A stretch of 36,283 bases of DNA, taken from contig DATCVA010000332.1 of NCBI GenBank assembly GCA_036567205.1, forward strand, positions 1 to 36,283, in the 5' to 3' direction. How positions within the stretch are numbered: the stretch's first letter is position 1; every line of letters starts with the position of its first letter. The position numbers and the translations under genes were made by a program. Shown here piece after piece: positions 15,973 through 26,081 of the stretch. The notes beneath the pieces are model-generated. The model saw nothing but the letters and a program-made list of their open reading frames with translations. It ran no database searches and was not told where the DNA came from. Source of the DNA: DATCVA01 sp036567205 (GTDB lineage Bacteria > Pseudomonadota > Gammaproteobacteria > Burkholderiales > Burkholderiaceae_B).

Positions 15973-18900
15973 AGATAATTAATTTCCACAGCATTAGGTT
16001 GGGTCCAGTCGTTGAGCTGATCGAGCATGGCATCCGCCATGCGGACGCGCCACTCTTCGCCGAGGCGTACAGTACAAAGGAAATTATCACGCTCCAGACA
16101 AAGCTCTACCGGCACGCCCATTACGCCGTTTTCGGGTTCGGCGCGAAACGGATTAAGCATTTGACGCAAACGCGCGGCATCCGCATTGCCGTTCAACGTA
16201 ATGCGCAAGCTGCGCGCGCGCGCTTCGCGGGCCAACTGCAAATCAAACACTTCCTCAGCCGAGACGCGCAGTCCACCGGAATAGTCGTCATTACTGACCT
16301 TGCCATGAATAATGATGAGCCGGTCTTCCTTGAGCCGATTGCGATGCTGCTCGTACAACTCGTTAAAAATGGCAACCTCGACCTGGGCCGAACCATCATC
16401 GAGCACGGCATAAAGCATTTTGCCACGCCGTGTCATTTTGGGCCGCACCGACGACAAAACACCCGCAAACCATTGCAAGCCTCGCGATGGTTCCAAACGA
16501 GCCAGGGGTTGAGGCGCAAAACGACGGACCTCATCGCGCCATGCATCGAACAGATGGCCGCTAAAGTAAAAACCCAGCGCGGCCTTTTCTTGCATCAACT
16601 GCGTTTGCAGGTCCCAGGGCGCAACCTTTTGCAATTCGCCTTCAACAATATCGTTGCTATCGTCGTCAAACAGCGACACCTGGTTGGCGCTGCGTTCGGC
16701 CTGCTCGGCGGCTTCAATCGCGTTGGATACCGTTGCCAGCAACGCACCACGATTGCTTTCAATTAAATCAAACGCCCCCGCGCGTATCAACGCCTCGATA
16801 GTGCGGCGATTGACGGTGTGACGATCGACCCGGCGGCAAAAATCGAACAGGCTCTTGAACGGTCCGTCGGCCTCGCGGACGCGAATAATTTCCTCTACAG
16901 CCCCCTGTCCCGTGCCTTTGACGGCCCCCAGGCCATAACGCATTGTGCGTGGCGGCTTACCCTTGGCCGTGTACTGGTCGGGAACAGGTTCGAACCGATA
17001 GTTCGATTCATTGACATCGGGCGGCAAAACCACCACACCGTTGGCCAGCGCATCTTTCCAGAAAATCTGCACCTTGTCGGTATCGTCCATATCGGACGAT
17101 AAGGTAGCGGCCAGAAACTCGGTCGGATGATACGCTTTGAGCCAGGCAGTCTGGTAGGCAATAAGTGCATACGCTGCCGAGTGGCTTTTATTAAAGCCAT
17201 ACCCAGCAAACTTCTCCATCAGGTCGAACAGCTTGACGGCCAACTGGGCGTTATAGCCTTTCTCCACTGCGCCTTTTTCGAAAATCTCGCGATGCTTGGC
17301 CATTTCTTCGGGCTTTTTCTTACCCATGGCCCGGCGCAACATGTCGGCTCCCCCAAGGGTATAGCCGCCGACAATCTGCGAAATGAGCATGACCTGCTCT
17401 TGATACACGATAACGCCGTAGGTGCTTTTCAGTACCGGTTCCAGATCGGTATGAAAATAATCGACCTCGGCGCGTCCGTGCTTGCGGTTGACAAAGTCAA
17501 CCACCATGCCCGACTCCAGCGGACCCGGCCGGTATAAGGCCAGCATGGCGATAACATCTTCGAACGTATTGGGGCGAAGATTCTTCAGCAGCTCTTTCAT
17601 ACCCCGTGATTCCAGCTGGAACACAGCGGTTGTATTGCCGTCGCTTAATATCTTGTATGTCTGCAGATCATCGAGCGGCAAAGCCATAATGTCGAAGTCA
17701 CGCTTATCGTCGTTGAATCGACGCACAAACCGTACAGCCCAATCCAGAATGGTCAGGTTTCGCAAACCCAAAAAGTCGAACTTAACCAGTCCAGCCGCCT
17801 CGACGTCATCTTTATCGAATTGGGAAACGGCATTGGCATCGGGGCCGGGCTGACAGTAAAGCGGGCAAAAGTCCGTTAATTTTCCCGGAGCAATCAATAC
17901 ACCGCCAGCGTGCATGCCAATATTGCGTGTCAGCCCTTCCAGAGGCCTGGCCAAGTCAATTAGCGCCCTGACCTCTTCGTCTTGTTCGTAACGCTCTTTA
18001 AAGGCGGGCTCTTCCTCGAGAGCGCGGGCCAGCGTCCAGGGGTCGGCCGGACTAAACGGAATGAGTTTGGACAGCCCGTCGCACAGCATGTAAGGCATTT
18101 CAAGAACGCGGCCAACGTCGCGTACGACCGCTTTGGCACCCAAAGTACCAAAGGTGGCGATCTGGCTGACCGCCTCTTTACCGTATTTTTGCTTAACGTA
18201 ATCAATAACCCGTTCGCGGTTATCCTGGCAAAAGTCAATATCGAAGTCGGGCATCGAAACCCGCTCGGGGTTTAGAAATCGCTCGAAGAGCAAGTCGTAG
18301 CGTATGGGATCCAGATCGGTAATGCCTAACGAGTAAGCCACCAGAGAGCCCGCACCCGAACCACGCCCCGGGCCCACCGGGACACCGTTGTGCTTCCCCC
18401 AGTTGATAAAGTCGGCCACAATTAAAAAGTAACCCGGAAAGCCCATGCTAATAATAGTGGTGCATTCCCAGCGCAACCGCTCGAGATATTGCGGATATTT
18501 TTCCTGGCGTTCCTGCTCGTTCGGGAACAGCTTGGCCATGCGAACCGCCAGTCCTTCTTCCGACAACTGCACCAGATAGTCGTCGAGCGTGATGCCCTGA
18601 GGCGTCGGAAAATTAGGCAAACGGGGCCGACCAAGCTCAAGGGTCAGGTTGCAGCGTTTGGCAATCTCCACGGTATTGGCCAAGGCCGACGGCACGTCGG
18701 AAAAACGCTCGGACATCTCGTGCGAATTCAGTAAATACTGATCGGGCGTAAAGCGCCGTACCCGCTTGGGATTGGCTAATTGCTCGCCATCGGCGATACA
18801 AACGCGCGCTTCGTGCGCGCGAAAGTCGCTACCGCTAATAAACTGCACCGGATGCGTTGCCACAACCGGCAAATTAAGCTCGGCGGCCAACCGCATGGCA

Positions 18901-19460
18901 GCTTGAACGTAAGGCTCATCGCCATCAATACCCGTACGCTGCAGTTCGATGTAATAACTGCCGGGGAAGCGCGCCGCCCACTGCATTGCCAGCGCTTTGG
19001 CTTCCTGCGGCTTACCTGCTTCAAGCGCCTGCCCGACATCGCCAGCGCGCCCACCCGAAATAACAATTAACCCTTCCTGGTCCGCAAGCCATTCCCGGCG
19101 AACCTCCGCTCGGCCGCCGTACTGATTTTCAAGCCAGGATTTAGTTAAAATTTCGCACAGGTTTAAATACCCCTGCTGGTTACACACCAATAAAAGCAAG
19201 CGTTGCGGCTTATCGCGGTCGTCCTCGTTCTGCAACCAGACATCACAACCTGCAATGGGTTTAACACCCGCATTGCGCGCGGCTTTATAAAACTTGATCA
19301 GGCCAAATATATTTGACAGGTCGGTCAGCGCTACAGCTGGTTGTCCGTATTCGACAACCTTTTTTATGAGCGCGGGGATTTGCACAATGCCATCCACCAC
19401 CGAAAATTCGGAGTGAACGCGCAAGTGCACAAAAGACGGTGGAATATTTGCTTCAGTCAT
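15969..19460 (-). CDS. dnaE: DNA polymerase III alpha subunit
   Basis: This 1163-residue replicative polymerase has normal DnaE length. The PHP domain opens with FVHLRVHSEFSVVDG. The palm has the catalytic pair Asp405 and Asp407 in PDFDIDF, and PVGPGRGSGAGSLVAYSLG precedes it. The fingers have YGFNKSHSAAYALIAYQT. An OB domain (about residues 990-1070, FAGVLSSVRPKMTRRGKML) and a C-terminal tau-binding region follow. It is 30 bases downstream of hrpA and overlaps the GT4 gene by ATGA, so an essential replication gene is cotranscribed and coupled with LPS core genes. The ATG at 19460 has no strong Shine-Dalgarno. Confidence 0.97.
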   Translation of the reverse strand: MTEANIPPSFVHLRVHSEFSVVDGIVQIPALIKKVVEYGQPAVALTDLSNIFGLIKFYKAARNAGVKPIAGCDVWLQNEDDRDKPQRLLLLVCNQQGYLNLCEILTKSWLENQYGGRAEVRREWLADQEGLIVISGGRAGDVGQALEAGKPQEAKALAMQWAARFPGSYYIELQRTGIDGDEPYVQAAMRLAAELNLPVVATHPVQFISGSDFRAHEARVCIADGEQLANPKRVRRFTPDQYLLNSHEMSERFSDVPSALANTVEIAKRCNLTLELGRPRLPNFPTPQGITLDDYLVQLSEEGLAVRMAKLFPNEQERQEKYPQYLERLRWECTTIISMGFPGYFLIVADFINWGKHNGVPVGPGRGSGAGSLVAYSLGITDLDPIRYDLLFERFLNPERVSMPDFDIDFCQDNRERVIDYVKQKYGKEAVSQIATFGTLGAKAVVRDVGRVLEMPYMLCDGLSKLIPFSPADPWTLARALEEEPAFKERYEQDEEVRALIDLARPLEGLTRNIGMHAGGVLIAPGKLTDFCPLYCQPGPDANAVSQFDKDDVEAAGLVKFDFLGLRNLTILDWAVRFVRRFNDDKRDFDIMALPLDDLQTYKILSDGNTTAVFQLESRGMKELLKNLRPNTFEDVIAMLALYRPGPLESGMVVDFVNRKHGRAEVDYFHTDLEPVLKSTYGVIVYQEQVMLISQIVGGYTLGGADMLRRAMGKKKPEEMAKHREIFEKGAVEKGYNAQLAVKLFDLMEKFAGYGFNKSHSAAYALIAYQTAWLKAYHPTEFLAATLSSDMDDTDKVQIFWKDALANGVVVLPPDVNESNYRFEPVPDQYTAKGKPPRTMRYGLGAVKGTGQGAVEEIIRVREADGPFKSLFDFCRRVDRHTVNRRTIEALIRAGAFDLIESNRGALLATVSNAIEAAEQAERSANQVSLFDDDSNDIVEGELQKVAPWDLQTQLMQEKAALGFYFSGHLFDAWRDEVRRFAPQPLARLEPSRGLQWFAGVLSSVRPKMTRRGKMLYAVLDDGSAQVEVAIFNELYEQHRNRLKEDRLIIIHGKVSNDDYSGGLRVSAEEVFDLQLAREARARSLRITLNGNADAARLRQMLNPFRAEPENGVMGVPVELCLERDNFLCTVRLGEEWRVRMADAMLDQLNDWTQPNAVEINYL

Positions 19461-19490
19461 AGTCAGATTGTACCCATAGAGTTCCCGCTT

Positions 19491-22400
19491 TTAGCGCTGA
19501 AACGCCGACCAGGCCTTTTGCAAACGTTTTACTGAAACCGGCATGGGCGTACGCAGCTCTTGCGCAAACAAGGCGACCCGCAACTCCTCGAGCAGCCAGC
19601 GAAACTCATCCAACTGCACGTCTGCCGATCCTTTTAGCGCCGTCTGGGCGCGCTGGTACTGCATCAGCAATGGAGCCATTTCGGCCATTAGCCGTGAGTC
19701 ACGCGCGGGGTCGGTGCGAAGCTTGTCGATTCGGACCTGTGCAGCCTTAAGGTAACGCGGGTAGTGCGCCAACTGGTGATATGGCGTGTCTTTTACAAAC
19801 CATTTACCCATCAACAAGCTCAATTGCTTTTGCATGTCGACATAACAGGCAGTATGAACTTTGGCCTGCGGCAGTTTTTTCTGCAATGCCGCCCATTCAG
19901 TCAGAATCTGGCCCACCAAACGGCCCATTTCCTGCGCCAGCAATCCCAGGCGCGACTTGCCCTCGTTACGGCGCGTCTCGAAGCTTGCCTTGTCGATCGG
20001 CCACGGATCACCCAGGCATGCCTGCTCAATCGCACAATCAATAATTTGATCACGCAGTTCTTCTTGCGTCCCCAGGCTCATGTACAACATGCTCATGCGG
20101 GTCAAGTCGTTCAGGTTTTTTTCCAAAAACTTGACCTGTTCTCGCAAAGCAAGGCGGAACAGCCGCAGCAAGCCTGCCCGGTGCTGCGCACGCGCCTCGG
20201 CCGGATCATCGAATACATCCAGATCACAATAGGTTTTATGATCAATAAGCGCAGGGTAGCCAACGAATGACTGGCCTTTGCGCTTGATCTCCATCAGTTC
20301 CGGCAAGGGACCAAAACTCCAGTCCGTAAGCTGTTCGTGCGCCAATGCCTGGGCAACGTGTTCGTCGCGCGCAGCCAGCTTCTGGAATGACGCCTGTGCC
20401 TGGCGCCCGTGTTCCGCCTTGAGCTGATCCAGATTACGCCCGCCCGATAGCATCCGCCCATGCTCATCGACCACTTTGAAATTCATGAACAGATGGGCAG
20501 GCAGGGTTTCAGTTTTAAAATCGCTGCGCACCGGACGAACCTTGACTTGCTCCCACATATCGGCCGATACAGCCTCCAGCAACCCCATCTCGGGTGCTGA
20601 GGCACGCTCGAACCAGCGGTCAACGAAACCGGCCGCATAATCCGGCAAAGGCACGCAATGACGACGCATTTTTTGCGGTAACGACTTCAAGAGCAAGAGC
20701 ACCTTTTCCTTGAGCATGCCTGGTACCAGCCACTCGCAACGCAAAGGGTCTATTTTGTTCAGTGCGAACAAAGGTACATTCAAGGTGACGCCGTCCCGTA
20801 CAGAGCCGGGCTCAAAATGGTAGTCGAGCGTCATCTCGACGCCTTGCCACTGGATTTTTTTAGGAAACACATCGGTCGTAACGCCGGCCGCCTCGTGACG
20901 CATCAAGGCATCGCGAGTCAGCAACAATGCATGGACCGCCGGCTTATCGAGCCTTTTCACCCATTTCTCGAGCGACGTCGTCTGATAGACATCCGCCGGT
21001 ATTTGCTGATCGTAAAACGCATAAATCAGGGCATCGTCAACCAAGATGTCCGGCCGGCGCGATTGATGCTCAAGCTTCTCGATCGAGGCGATAAGTTGCC
21101 GATTTTGAGTTAGAAATGGCAGATTCGAGTCAATTTCGCCGGTTACCAATGCATCGCGGATAAAAATCTCACGCGCCTGAACCGGATCGACCTTGCCAAA
21201 ATGAATACGGCGGCCTGTATAAACGGGTAAGCCATATAGCGTGGCGCGTTCGTTAGCCACCACCTGCCCGGCTTTTTTTTCCCAGCGCGGGTCGGACCAG
21301 CTACGGCGTATTAAGTGAGCACCGGCTCGTTCAAGCCAGACCGGATCGATTTTTGCCACGCAACGAGCATAGAGACGCGTGGTTTCGACCAGTTCGGCGG
21401 CAATGATCCAGCGTCCCGCCTTTTTAACCAGACGCGAACCGGGATGAACTTGAAAACGAATATCGCGAGCCCCCTGATAACCGCCGCCCTCCTCGTTTTT
21501 CAGTCCAATATTTCCCAACAACCCCGCCAGCAAAGCCATATGGGTTTGTTCGTACGTTGCATCCAGCGCATTAACCCGCCAGCCCTGCTCTCCGACCAGA
21601 GCGGCCAGTTGGCTATGCACATCGTGCCATTCACGCAAGCGCACCGGCGACAGAAAATTTTGCCGCAGCAGCGCAATCAATTTGCGCTGCGAAGCCTTAT
21701 GAGCAACCTGTTCGGCATACCAGCGCCATAGCTTGACGTAAGACAGAAACTCGGATTTGTCATCGCCAAACTTTGCGTGCGCCGCTTCGGAAGCGTCGCG
21801 CTCTTGCATGGGACGATCGCGTGGGTCCTGAACAGAAAGGGCGGATGCGATAATCAACATTTCGGATAAACATTGTTGATCTTTTGCCTCGAGTATCATG
21901 CGCGCCAGCCGCGGGTCGACAGGCAAGCGCGCAAGCGTTGTGCCGGTCTCGGTCAATTGATTGGCATCATCCAGCGCGCCCAGCTCTTGCAACAAATGGT
22001 AGCCGTCGGCAATAGCTCTTCCGGACGGGGCATCAACAAACGGAAAAGTTTCGATATCGTCAAGTTTAAGCGCCTTCATGCGCAAGATTACAGACGCCAG
22101 CGACGAGCGCAACACTTCGGGGTCGGTGAACGGCGCGCGATTTTTAAAATCAGTTTCGTCATACAGGCGGATGCACACGCCCGGACCAATACGCCCGCAA
22201 CGCCCTGACCGCTGGTTGGCTGAGGCCTGGCTGATGGGCTCGATGCGCAGCTGTTCCACTTTATTACGCCAGGAATAACGCTTAACCCGCGCCAGACCGC
22301 TGTCAACCACATACCGGATACCTGGCACCGTTAACGAAGTTTCGGCCACGTTGGTGGCCAGCACTATGCGCCGGGCATTTCCTTGCGGCCTGAAAATGCG

Positions 22401-23321
22401 CTCTTGTTCGGCTTGCGACAGGCGAGCATATAGTGCCAACACCTCGGTACCAGGCGGATGGTTTTTACGCAGCGCTTCCGTAGCCTCGCGAATCTCGCGT
22501 TCGCCCGGTAAAAAAACCAGCACATCGCCGGGGCCGTGCCGGGTGCATTCAGCCACGCCATCAACGACGGCATCGATCAAATCGCGCTCTTCGTCGGCGC
22601 TGGAACGCCGGCTGCTAGCGTCGCTGTCGGCTTGCGCGGCATCCTGCAATACGGGCCGATAGACAATATCAACGGGATAGAGGCGGCCCGACACTTCAAT
22701 GACCGGCGCAGGCTTGCCTTTGAAAGAAAAATGTTCGGCAAAACGATTCGCGTCGATCGTTGCCGAAGTGATAATGACTTTCAAATCGCGCCGTTTGGGC
22801 AGCAACTGCCTTAAAAACCCAAGCAGAAAATCAATATTCAGACTACGCTCGTGCGCCTCATCGATAATAATAGTGTCGTAGCGGCGCAACAAAGGATCGC
22901 GCTGAGATTCGGCCAGTAAAATGCCGTCCGTCATCAATTTAATGGCTGCCTTGGGACCGGTCCGGTCATTGAAGCGGATCTGATATCCGACCCAGTCGCC
23001 CAGCTCCGTTTTCAGTTCTTCAGCAATCCGTTTGGCCACGGATGTCGCCGCCAGACGCCGGGGCTGCGTATGGCCGATCATTTTCCTCTGGCCACGCCCC
23101 AGTTCCAGACAGATTTTTGGCAACTGTGTGGTTTTACCAGAACCCGTTTCGCCGCAAACGATCACGACCTGGTTCGCAGCGATAGCCGCGGCAATATCGC
23201 TGCGCCGTGCGCTAACCGGAAGATCCTCCGGATAATCGATACGGGGCAACGGACGGAGCGCCTGCCCAGTCAAAATAGGTTTATTGTGTGTGTTTACCGA
23301 CAAATCAACAGACTCTTGCAT
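19491..23321 (-). CDS. hrpA: ATP-dependent RNA helicase HrpA
   Basis: This 1276-residue DEAH-box helicase acts on RNA and stalled ribosomes. The N-terminal core has Walker A GETGSGKT at 57-64, DEAH at 154-157, SATI in motif III and a motif VI QRSGRCGRIGPG. After the helicase, the HA2 and OB regions lead into a long C-terminal DUF3418 region from about residue 680, characteristic of bacterial HrpA. The length matches HrpA rather than the shorter HrpB. The ATG at 23321 lies 79 bases from the divergent argA start. It is the first gene of the run hrpA-dnaE-GT4-deacetylase-GT2. Confidence 0.96.
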   Translation of the reverse strand: MQESVDLSVNTHNKPILTGQALRPLPRIDYPEDLPVSARRSDIAAAIAANQVVIVCGETGSGKTTQLPKICLELGRGQRKMIGHTQPRRLAATSVAKRIAEELKTELGDWVGYQIRFNDRTGPKAAIKLMTDGILLAESQRDPLLRRYDTIIIDEAHERSLNIDFLLGFLRQLLPKRRDLKVIITSATIDANRFAEHFSFKGKPAPVIEVSGRLYPVDIVYRPVLQDAAQADSDASSRRSSADEERDLIDAVVDGVAECTRHGPGDVLVFLPGEREIREATEALRKNHPPGTEVLALYARLSQAEQERIFRPQGNARRIVLATNVAETSLTVPGIRYVVDSGLARVKRYSWRNKVEQLRIEPISQASANQRSGRCGRIGPGVCIRLYDETDFKNRAPFTDPEVLRSSLASVILRMKALKLDDIETFPFVDAPSGRAIADGYHLLQELGALDDANQLTETGTTLARLPVDPRLARMILEAKDQQCLSEMLIIASALSVQDPRDRPMQERDASEAAHAKFGDDKSEFLSYVKLWRWYAEQVAHKASQRKLIALLRQNFLSPVRLREWHDVHSQLAALVGEQGWRVNALDATYEQTHMALLAGLLGNIGLKNEEGGGYQGARDIRFQVHPGSRLVKKAGRWIIAAELVETTRLYARCVAKIDPVWLERAGAHLIRRSWSDPRWEKKAGQVVANERATLYGLPVYTGRRIHFGKVDPVQAREIFIRDALVTGEIDSNLPFLTQNRQLIASIEKLEHQSRRPDILVDDALIYAFYDQQIPADVYQTTSLEKWVKRLDKPAVHALLLTRDALMRHEAAGVTTDVFPKKIQWQGVEMTLDYHFEPGSVRDGVTLNVPLFALNKIDPLRCEWLVPGMLKEKVLLLLKSLPQKMRRHCVPLPDYAAGFVDRWFERASAPEMGLLEAVSADMWEQVKVRPVRSDFKTETLPAHLFMNFKVVDEHGRMLSGGRNLDQLKAEHGRQAQASFQKLAARDEHVAQALAHEQLTDWSFGPLPELMEIKRKGQSFVGYPALIDHKTYCDLDVFDDPAEARAQHRAGLLRLFRLALREQVKFLEKNLNDLTRMSMLYMSLGTQEELRDQIIDCAIEQACLGDPWPIDKASFETRRNEGKSRLGLLAQEMGRLVGQILTEWAALQKKLPQAKVHTACYVDMQKQLSLLMGKWFVKDTPYHQLAHYPRYLKAAQVRIDKLRTDPARDSRLMAEMAPLLMQYQRAQTALKGSADVQLDEFRWLLEELRVALFAQELRTPMPVSVKRLQKAWSAFQR

Positions 23322-23400
23322 GAAAATTCTTATATATGGCCAGTCGGTTATTATAATTTTGCTCTGACGTAAATACTTCTAATCCCCTAAACTAATAGAC
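23322..23400. promoter_or_regulatory. Divergent promoter region of hrpA and argA
   Basis: The 79 bases between the two divergent starts are AT-rich and contain an overlapping -10-like box readable on both strands: TATAAT at 23352-23357 on plus and at 23355-23350 on minus. No convincing -35 accompanies either. An ARG box was looked for and not seen with confidence. Confidence 0.35.
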
Positions 23401-24756
23401 ATGGCCACCAACGAAGCTGAAACCGTATCTGCCCAGGAAGCCCCCGAATATGCGCCGGCGCAATTTGTGCGGTGGTTTCGAGATGTGGCGCCTTATGTCC
23501 ACGATTTTCGTGGAAAAACCTTTGTGGTTGCATTTGGCGGAGAGCTCGTCAACGACGGGGTCTTAAACACATTAATTCAAGATCTTTCGTTGCTGTCGGC
23601 CCTGGGAGTCAAGTTAGTGCTTGTGCATGGCTCGCGTCCGCAAGTCAACGAGCAGCTTAAGTTAAAAGGTTACAACACGCAATTCGGCCGCGGCATCGAA
23701 CCAACCAGCGCCGAGGCGCTGGAATGCGCCAAAGAGGCAGCAGGCGAAATCCGGCTCGATATCGAAGCCGCTTTCAGCCAGGGCCTGCCCAACACCCCTA
23801 TGTCGCACGCCCATATTCGGGTTATATCGGGTAATTTTGTTACAGCCAGGCCTGTAGGCGTAATTGATGGTGTCGACTACAAACACGCTGGCTCTGTACG
23901 CAAACTGGATATCGACGCCTTAAAAAGCGTATTGAATCAAAGTGCCATTGTATTGCTTTCACCACTTGGTTTCTCGCCAACCGGCGAAGCGTTTAATTTG
24001 GCCATGGAAGACCTGGCTACCAGCGCAGCCATCGCCTTAAGAGCGGAAAAACTCATTTTCCTGACGCAGGATCGAACCGTGCTTGATCCCGACGGCTCGG
24101 TCGATACCGAACTGGCGCGCGAAGACGCCGACGCACTGCTGGCCAGCGGCCACCTGGACGAAGACACCGCTTCGTTTCTCAGCTACGCCTCGCGTGCTGT
24201 TAAGCGCGGCGTAGCACGGGCCCATCTTATTCCGTATACGCTCGACGGTAGCGTGCTACTAGAGATTTTCACCCACGACGGAGTGGGCACCATGGTGGTC
24301 GAAGACACCCTGGACGACTTGCGCCCGGCAACCATCGACGATGTCGGCGCTATCGTTCAACTTATCGACCCACTAGAGGCTGACGGCACCCTGGTGCCAC
24401 GCGGCCGTTCGGTGGTCGAGCGCGACGTTGAACAATTCACCGTACTAGAGCACGATGGCGTTATTTACGGCTGTGTGTCTTTAATGCCCTACCTTGACGA
24501 ACACATGGCTGAAATGGCCTGCCTGATTGTTCATCCCGAATGGCAGGGTTCGGGCGAAGGTGAAATTTTACTGCGCCACACCGAATCCAGGGCCCGTGCC
24601 ATGGGGGCCAAACGCCTGTTCGTCTTAACCACCCGCACCTCGCACTGGTTCATGAAGCGCGGCTTTGTCCAGGGCGGTATTTCCGACCTTCCCAAAGAGC
24701 GCCAGGCGCACTACAACCGCTCGCGCAACAGCTTAGTGTTTATCAAGAAACTGTAA
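23401..24756 (+). CDS. argA: N-acetylglutamate synthase, classical two-domain ArgA
   Basis: This 451-residue enzyme makes N-acetylglutamate from glutamate and acetyl-CoA, the first step of arginine synthesis. An amino-acid-kinase-like domain (about residues 20-290, with VVAFGGELV and LVLVHGSRPQVNEQL) carries the arginine feedback site. A C-terminal GNAT domain follows (about 305-451, with EMACLIVHPEWQGSGEGEILLRHTE split around the acetyl-CoA loop WQGSGEG). Full length and layout match the gamma/betaproteobacterial ArgA. The ATG at 23401 begins just upstream of the kinase-like domain. It is divergent from hrpA and followed by yggX 124 bases later. Confidence 0.95.
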   Translation: MATNEAETVSAQEAPEYAPAQFVRWFRDVAPYVHDFRGKTFVVAFGGELVNDGVLNTLIQDLSLLSALGVKLVLVHGSRPQVNEQLKLKGYNTQFGRGIEPTSAEALECAKEAAGEIRLDIEAAFSQGLPNTPMSHAHIRVISGNFVTARPVGVIDGVDYKHAGSVRKLDIDALKSVLNQSAIVLLSPLGFSPTGEAFNLAMEDLATSAAIALRAEKLIFLTQDRTVLDPDGSVDTELAREDADALLASGHLDEDTASFLSYASRAVKRGVARAHLIPYTLDGSVLLEIFTHDGVGTMVVEDTLDDLRPATIDDVGAIVQLIDPLEADGTLVPRGRSVVERDVEQFTVLEHDGVIYGCVSLMPYLDEHMAEMACLIVHPEWQGSGEGEILLRHTESRARAMGAKRLFVLTTRTSHWFMKRGFVQGGISDLPKERQAHYNRSRNSLVFIKKL

Positions 24757-24880
24757 TGTGCGGCAATCTACGCCAAGCCCTGTTCGAAAAAGAACTACGA
24801 CCAGTGCGTGTTTTAGTACAGCCAAACTCCGACTGGGTACAATACCTGTATTAGTTAACTGTTTTTAAGGTAAGACTGTC

Positions 24881-25153
24881 ATGGCACGTATGGTTCAGTG
24901 TGTAAAACTCAAACGCGAAGCCGAAGGGCTGGATTTTCCTCCGTATCCGGGCGAGTTGGGCACTCGTATCTGGCAAAGCATTTCCAAAGAGGCATGGGCC
25001 CAGTGGGTTGAAACCCAAACCCGTCTGGTCAATGAAAACCGCCTTAATCTAGCCGATGCCCGTGCGCGTAAATACCTTGCTCAGCAAATGGAAAGCTTCT
25101 TGTTCGAGGACGCCAACGTAGAAGCCCAGGGCTACGTTCCTCCGGCTGTTTAG
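24881..25153 (+). CDS. yggX: Probable Fe(II)-trafficking / oxidative-damage protection protein YggX
   Basis: This 90-residue cytoplasmic protein helps protect and repair iron-sulfur clusters under oxidative stress. Nearly every conserved YggX block is present: MARMVQCVKLKREAEGLDFP, PGELGTRIW, ISKEAW, and NENRLNLADARARKYL with the acidic FLFEDAN end. Cys7 is the single conserved cysteine. The ATG at 24881 follows AAGGTAAGAC. A TACAAT -10-like box at 24838-24843 may drive it separately from argA. A hairpin terminator follows at 25168. Confidence 0.96.
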   Translation: MARMVQCVKLKREAEGLDFPPYPGELGTRIWQSISKEAWAQWVETQTRLVNENRLNLADARARKYLAQQMESFLFEDANVEAQGYVPPAV

Positions 25154-25167
25154 CCCCTTACCCGTGC

Positions 25168-25206
25168 ACAGCGCATGAATTCCAACAATGCGCTGTTATT
25201 CCTTTT
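25168..25206 (+). terminator. Terminator after yggX
   Basis: A 9-bp perfect stem, ACAGCGCAT/ATGCGCTGT (25168-25176 and 25188-25196), with an 11-base loop is followed by TATTCCTTTT. It lies 14 bases after the yggX stop. Its T-rich tail runs into repeat copy B. Confidence 0.65.
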
Positions 25207-25299
25207 CTATATTAAACGTGCACTTGTCGGCTTCGCCAGCCTTACAAAAGTAATATCTGCGCTTCGCCTTCGCGTTCATGTTTGCTCTGGAAACCGAGT
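25198..25299. repeat. Palindromic repeat, copy B (102 bp, degenerate)
   Basis: The left arm 25198-25223 (ATTCCTTTTC, ending GTGCAC) and right arm 25274-25299 (GTTCATG, ending GAGT) are diverged versions of the copy A arms. The core TTGTCGGCTTCGCCAGCC is identical to copy C. The last base is also the first base of the stop codon of the minus-strand RraA-like gene. Confidence 0.72.
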
Positions 25300-25973
25300 T
25301 AAACGTGTCCGTATTGCTTCAGCGCTTCGGCTAAAGACATACCTTTTTCCAGATCCTTGCGAATGGCCTGCTCTTTCTGTGTCAGCGCTTCGGCTTGCTC
25401 TAGAACGACCTTGACTACTGCTTGAGGAATAACGATCCCGCCATCGCTGTCGCCAAGAATAAAATCGCCTGGATTCACGGTAACCCAGGAACTTGTCGCT
25501 CCGCGTAAGAATACCGGCACTTGCCAGGCATTGACCTTCCAGCGGCTAATAGACTGAACGGGCGTACGAAAACGAGCCATTACCGGGAACGACTGGGCAT
25601 CTATCCAGCGCGTGTCGCGTATGCCTCCGTCGGCGATTGCGCCAACACTGCCCCGCTCTTTCATGCCAATGGCGATCAACTCTCCGAAGTAACAAATCCC
25701 CTCGCCGTCACCCGACCATACAGAAATATCGCCATTCGACAGCCCTGCGCAAGCCGTCATTTTTTCGGCATCGCCGCCCAAAGGGTACGGAGTCATCTGC
25801 CCGCGTATCGTGTAGGCCCAGCCCGCAATGGGACCGCCTGCCGTCTGCATTACGAAATCCGATGCCAGACCCTGATCGGGGTAGCCCAGCTCGTCAAGCA
25901 CATCGCCAACGTTCGATGTATCTATTTCAAGAAACCGAGTACGGATATCCGCTTTTTCCTCAATAGTAAACAC
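25299..25973 (-). CDS. RraA-like aldolase/decarboxylase family protein
   Basis: This 224-residue protein belongs to the RraA / 4-hydroxy-4-methyl-2-oxoglutarate aldolase superfamily, metal enzymes that cleave oxo-acids and often decarboxylate oxaloacetate. It has the acidic-x20-Arg-Asp arrangement, with Glu98 in FGELIA and Arg119-Asp120 in ADGGIRDTRW. The usual GDFILGDSDGGIVIP block lies near the C-terminus. The start is GTG at 25973 with a GGAG 9 bases upstream. It follows the aspartate-dehydrogenase-like gene, 108 bases apart, on the same strand. Aspartate oxidation gives oxaloacetate, which this family can decarboxylate; that link is my inference. It may instead act on a hydroxylated C5-C6 oxo-acid. 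Confidence 0.82.
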   Translation of the reverse strand: MFTIEEKADIRTRFLEIDTSNVGDVLDELGYPDQGLASDFVMQTAGGPIAGWAYTIRGQMTPYPLGGDAEKMTACAGLSNGDISVWSGDGEGICYFGELIAIGMKERGSVGAIADGGIRDTRWIDAQSFPVMARFRTPVQSISRWKVNAWQVPVFLRGATSSWVTVNPGDFILGDSDGGIVIPQAVVKVVLEQAEALTQKEQAIRKDLEKGMSLAEALKQYGHV

Positions 25974-26081
25974 AGTTCACAACTCCTATTTTCAATTAAA
26001 TGGATGGAATCAGGCCGCTACTCACGCGCAATGCCAAATCCGTCACATACGAAGCCTGAGCGCCTGCCATACAGCTCATTA

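Noticed and set aside
15999..16766. 255-residue plus-strand open frame
   Set aside because: It is wholly antisense to dnaE, whose motifs are intact. The translation is low-complexity and like no family.
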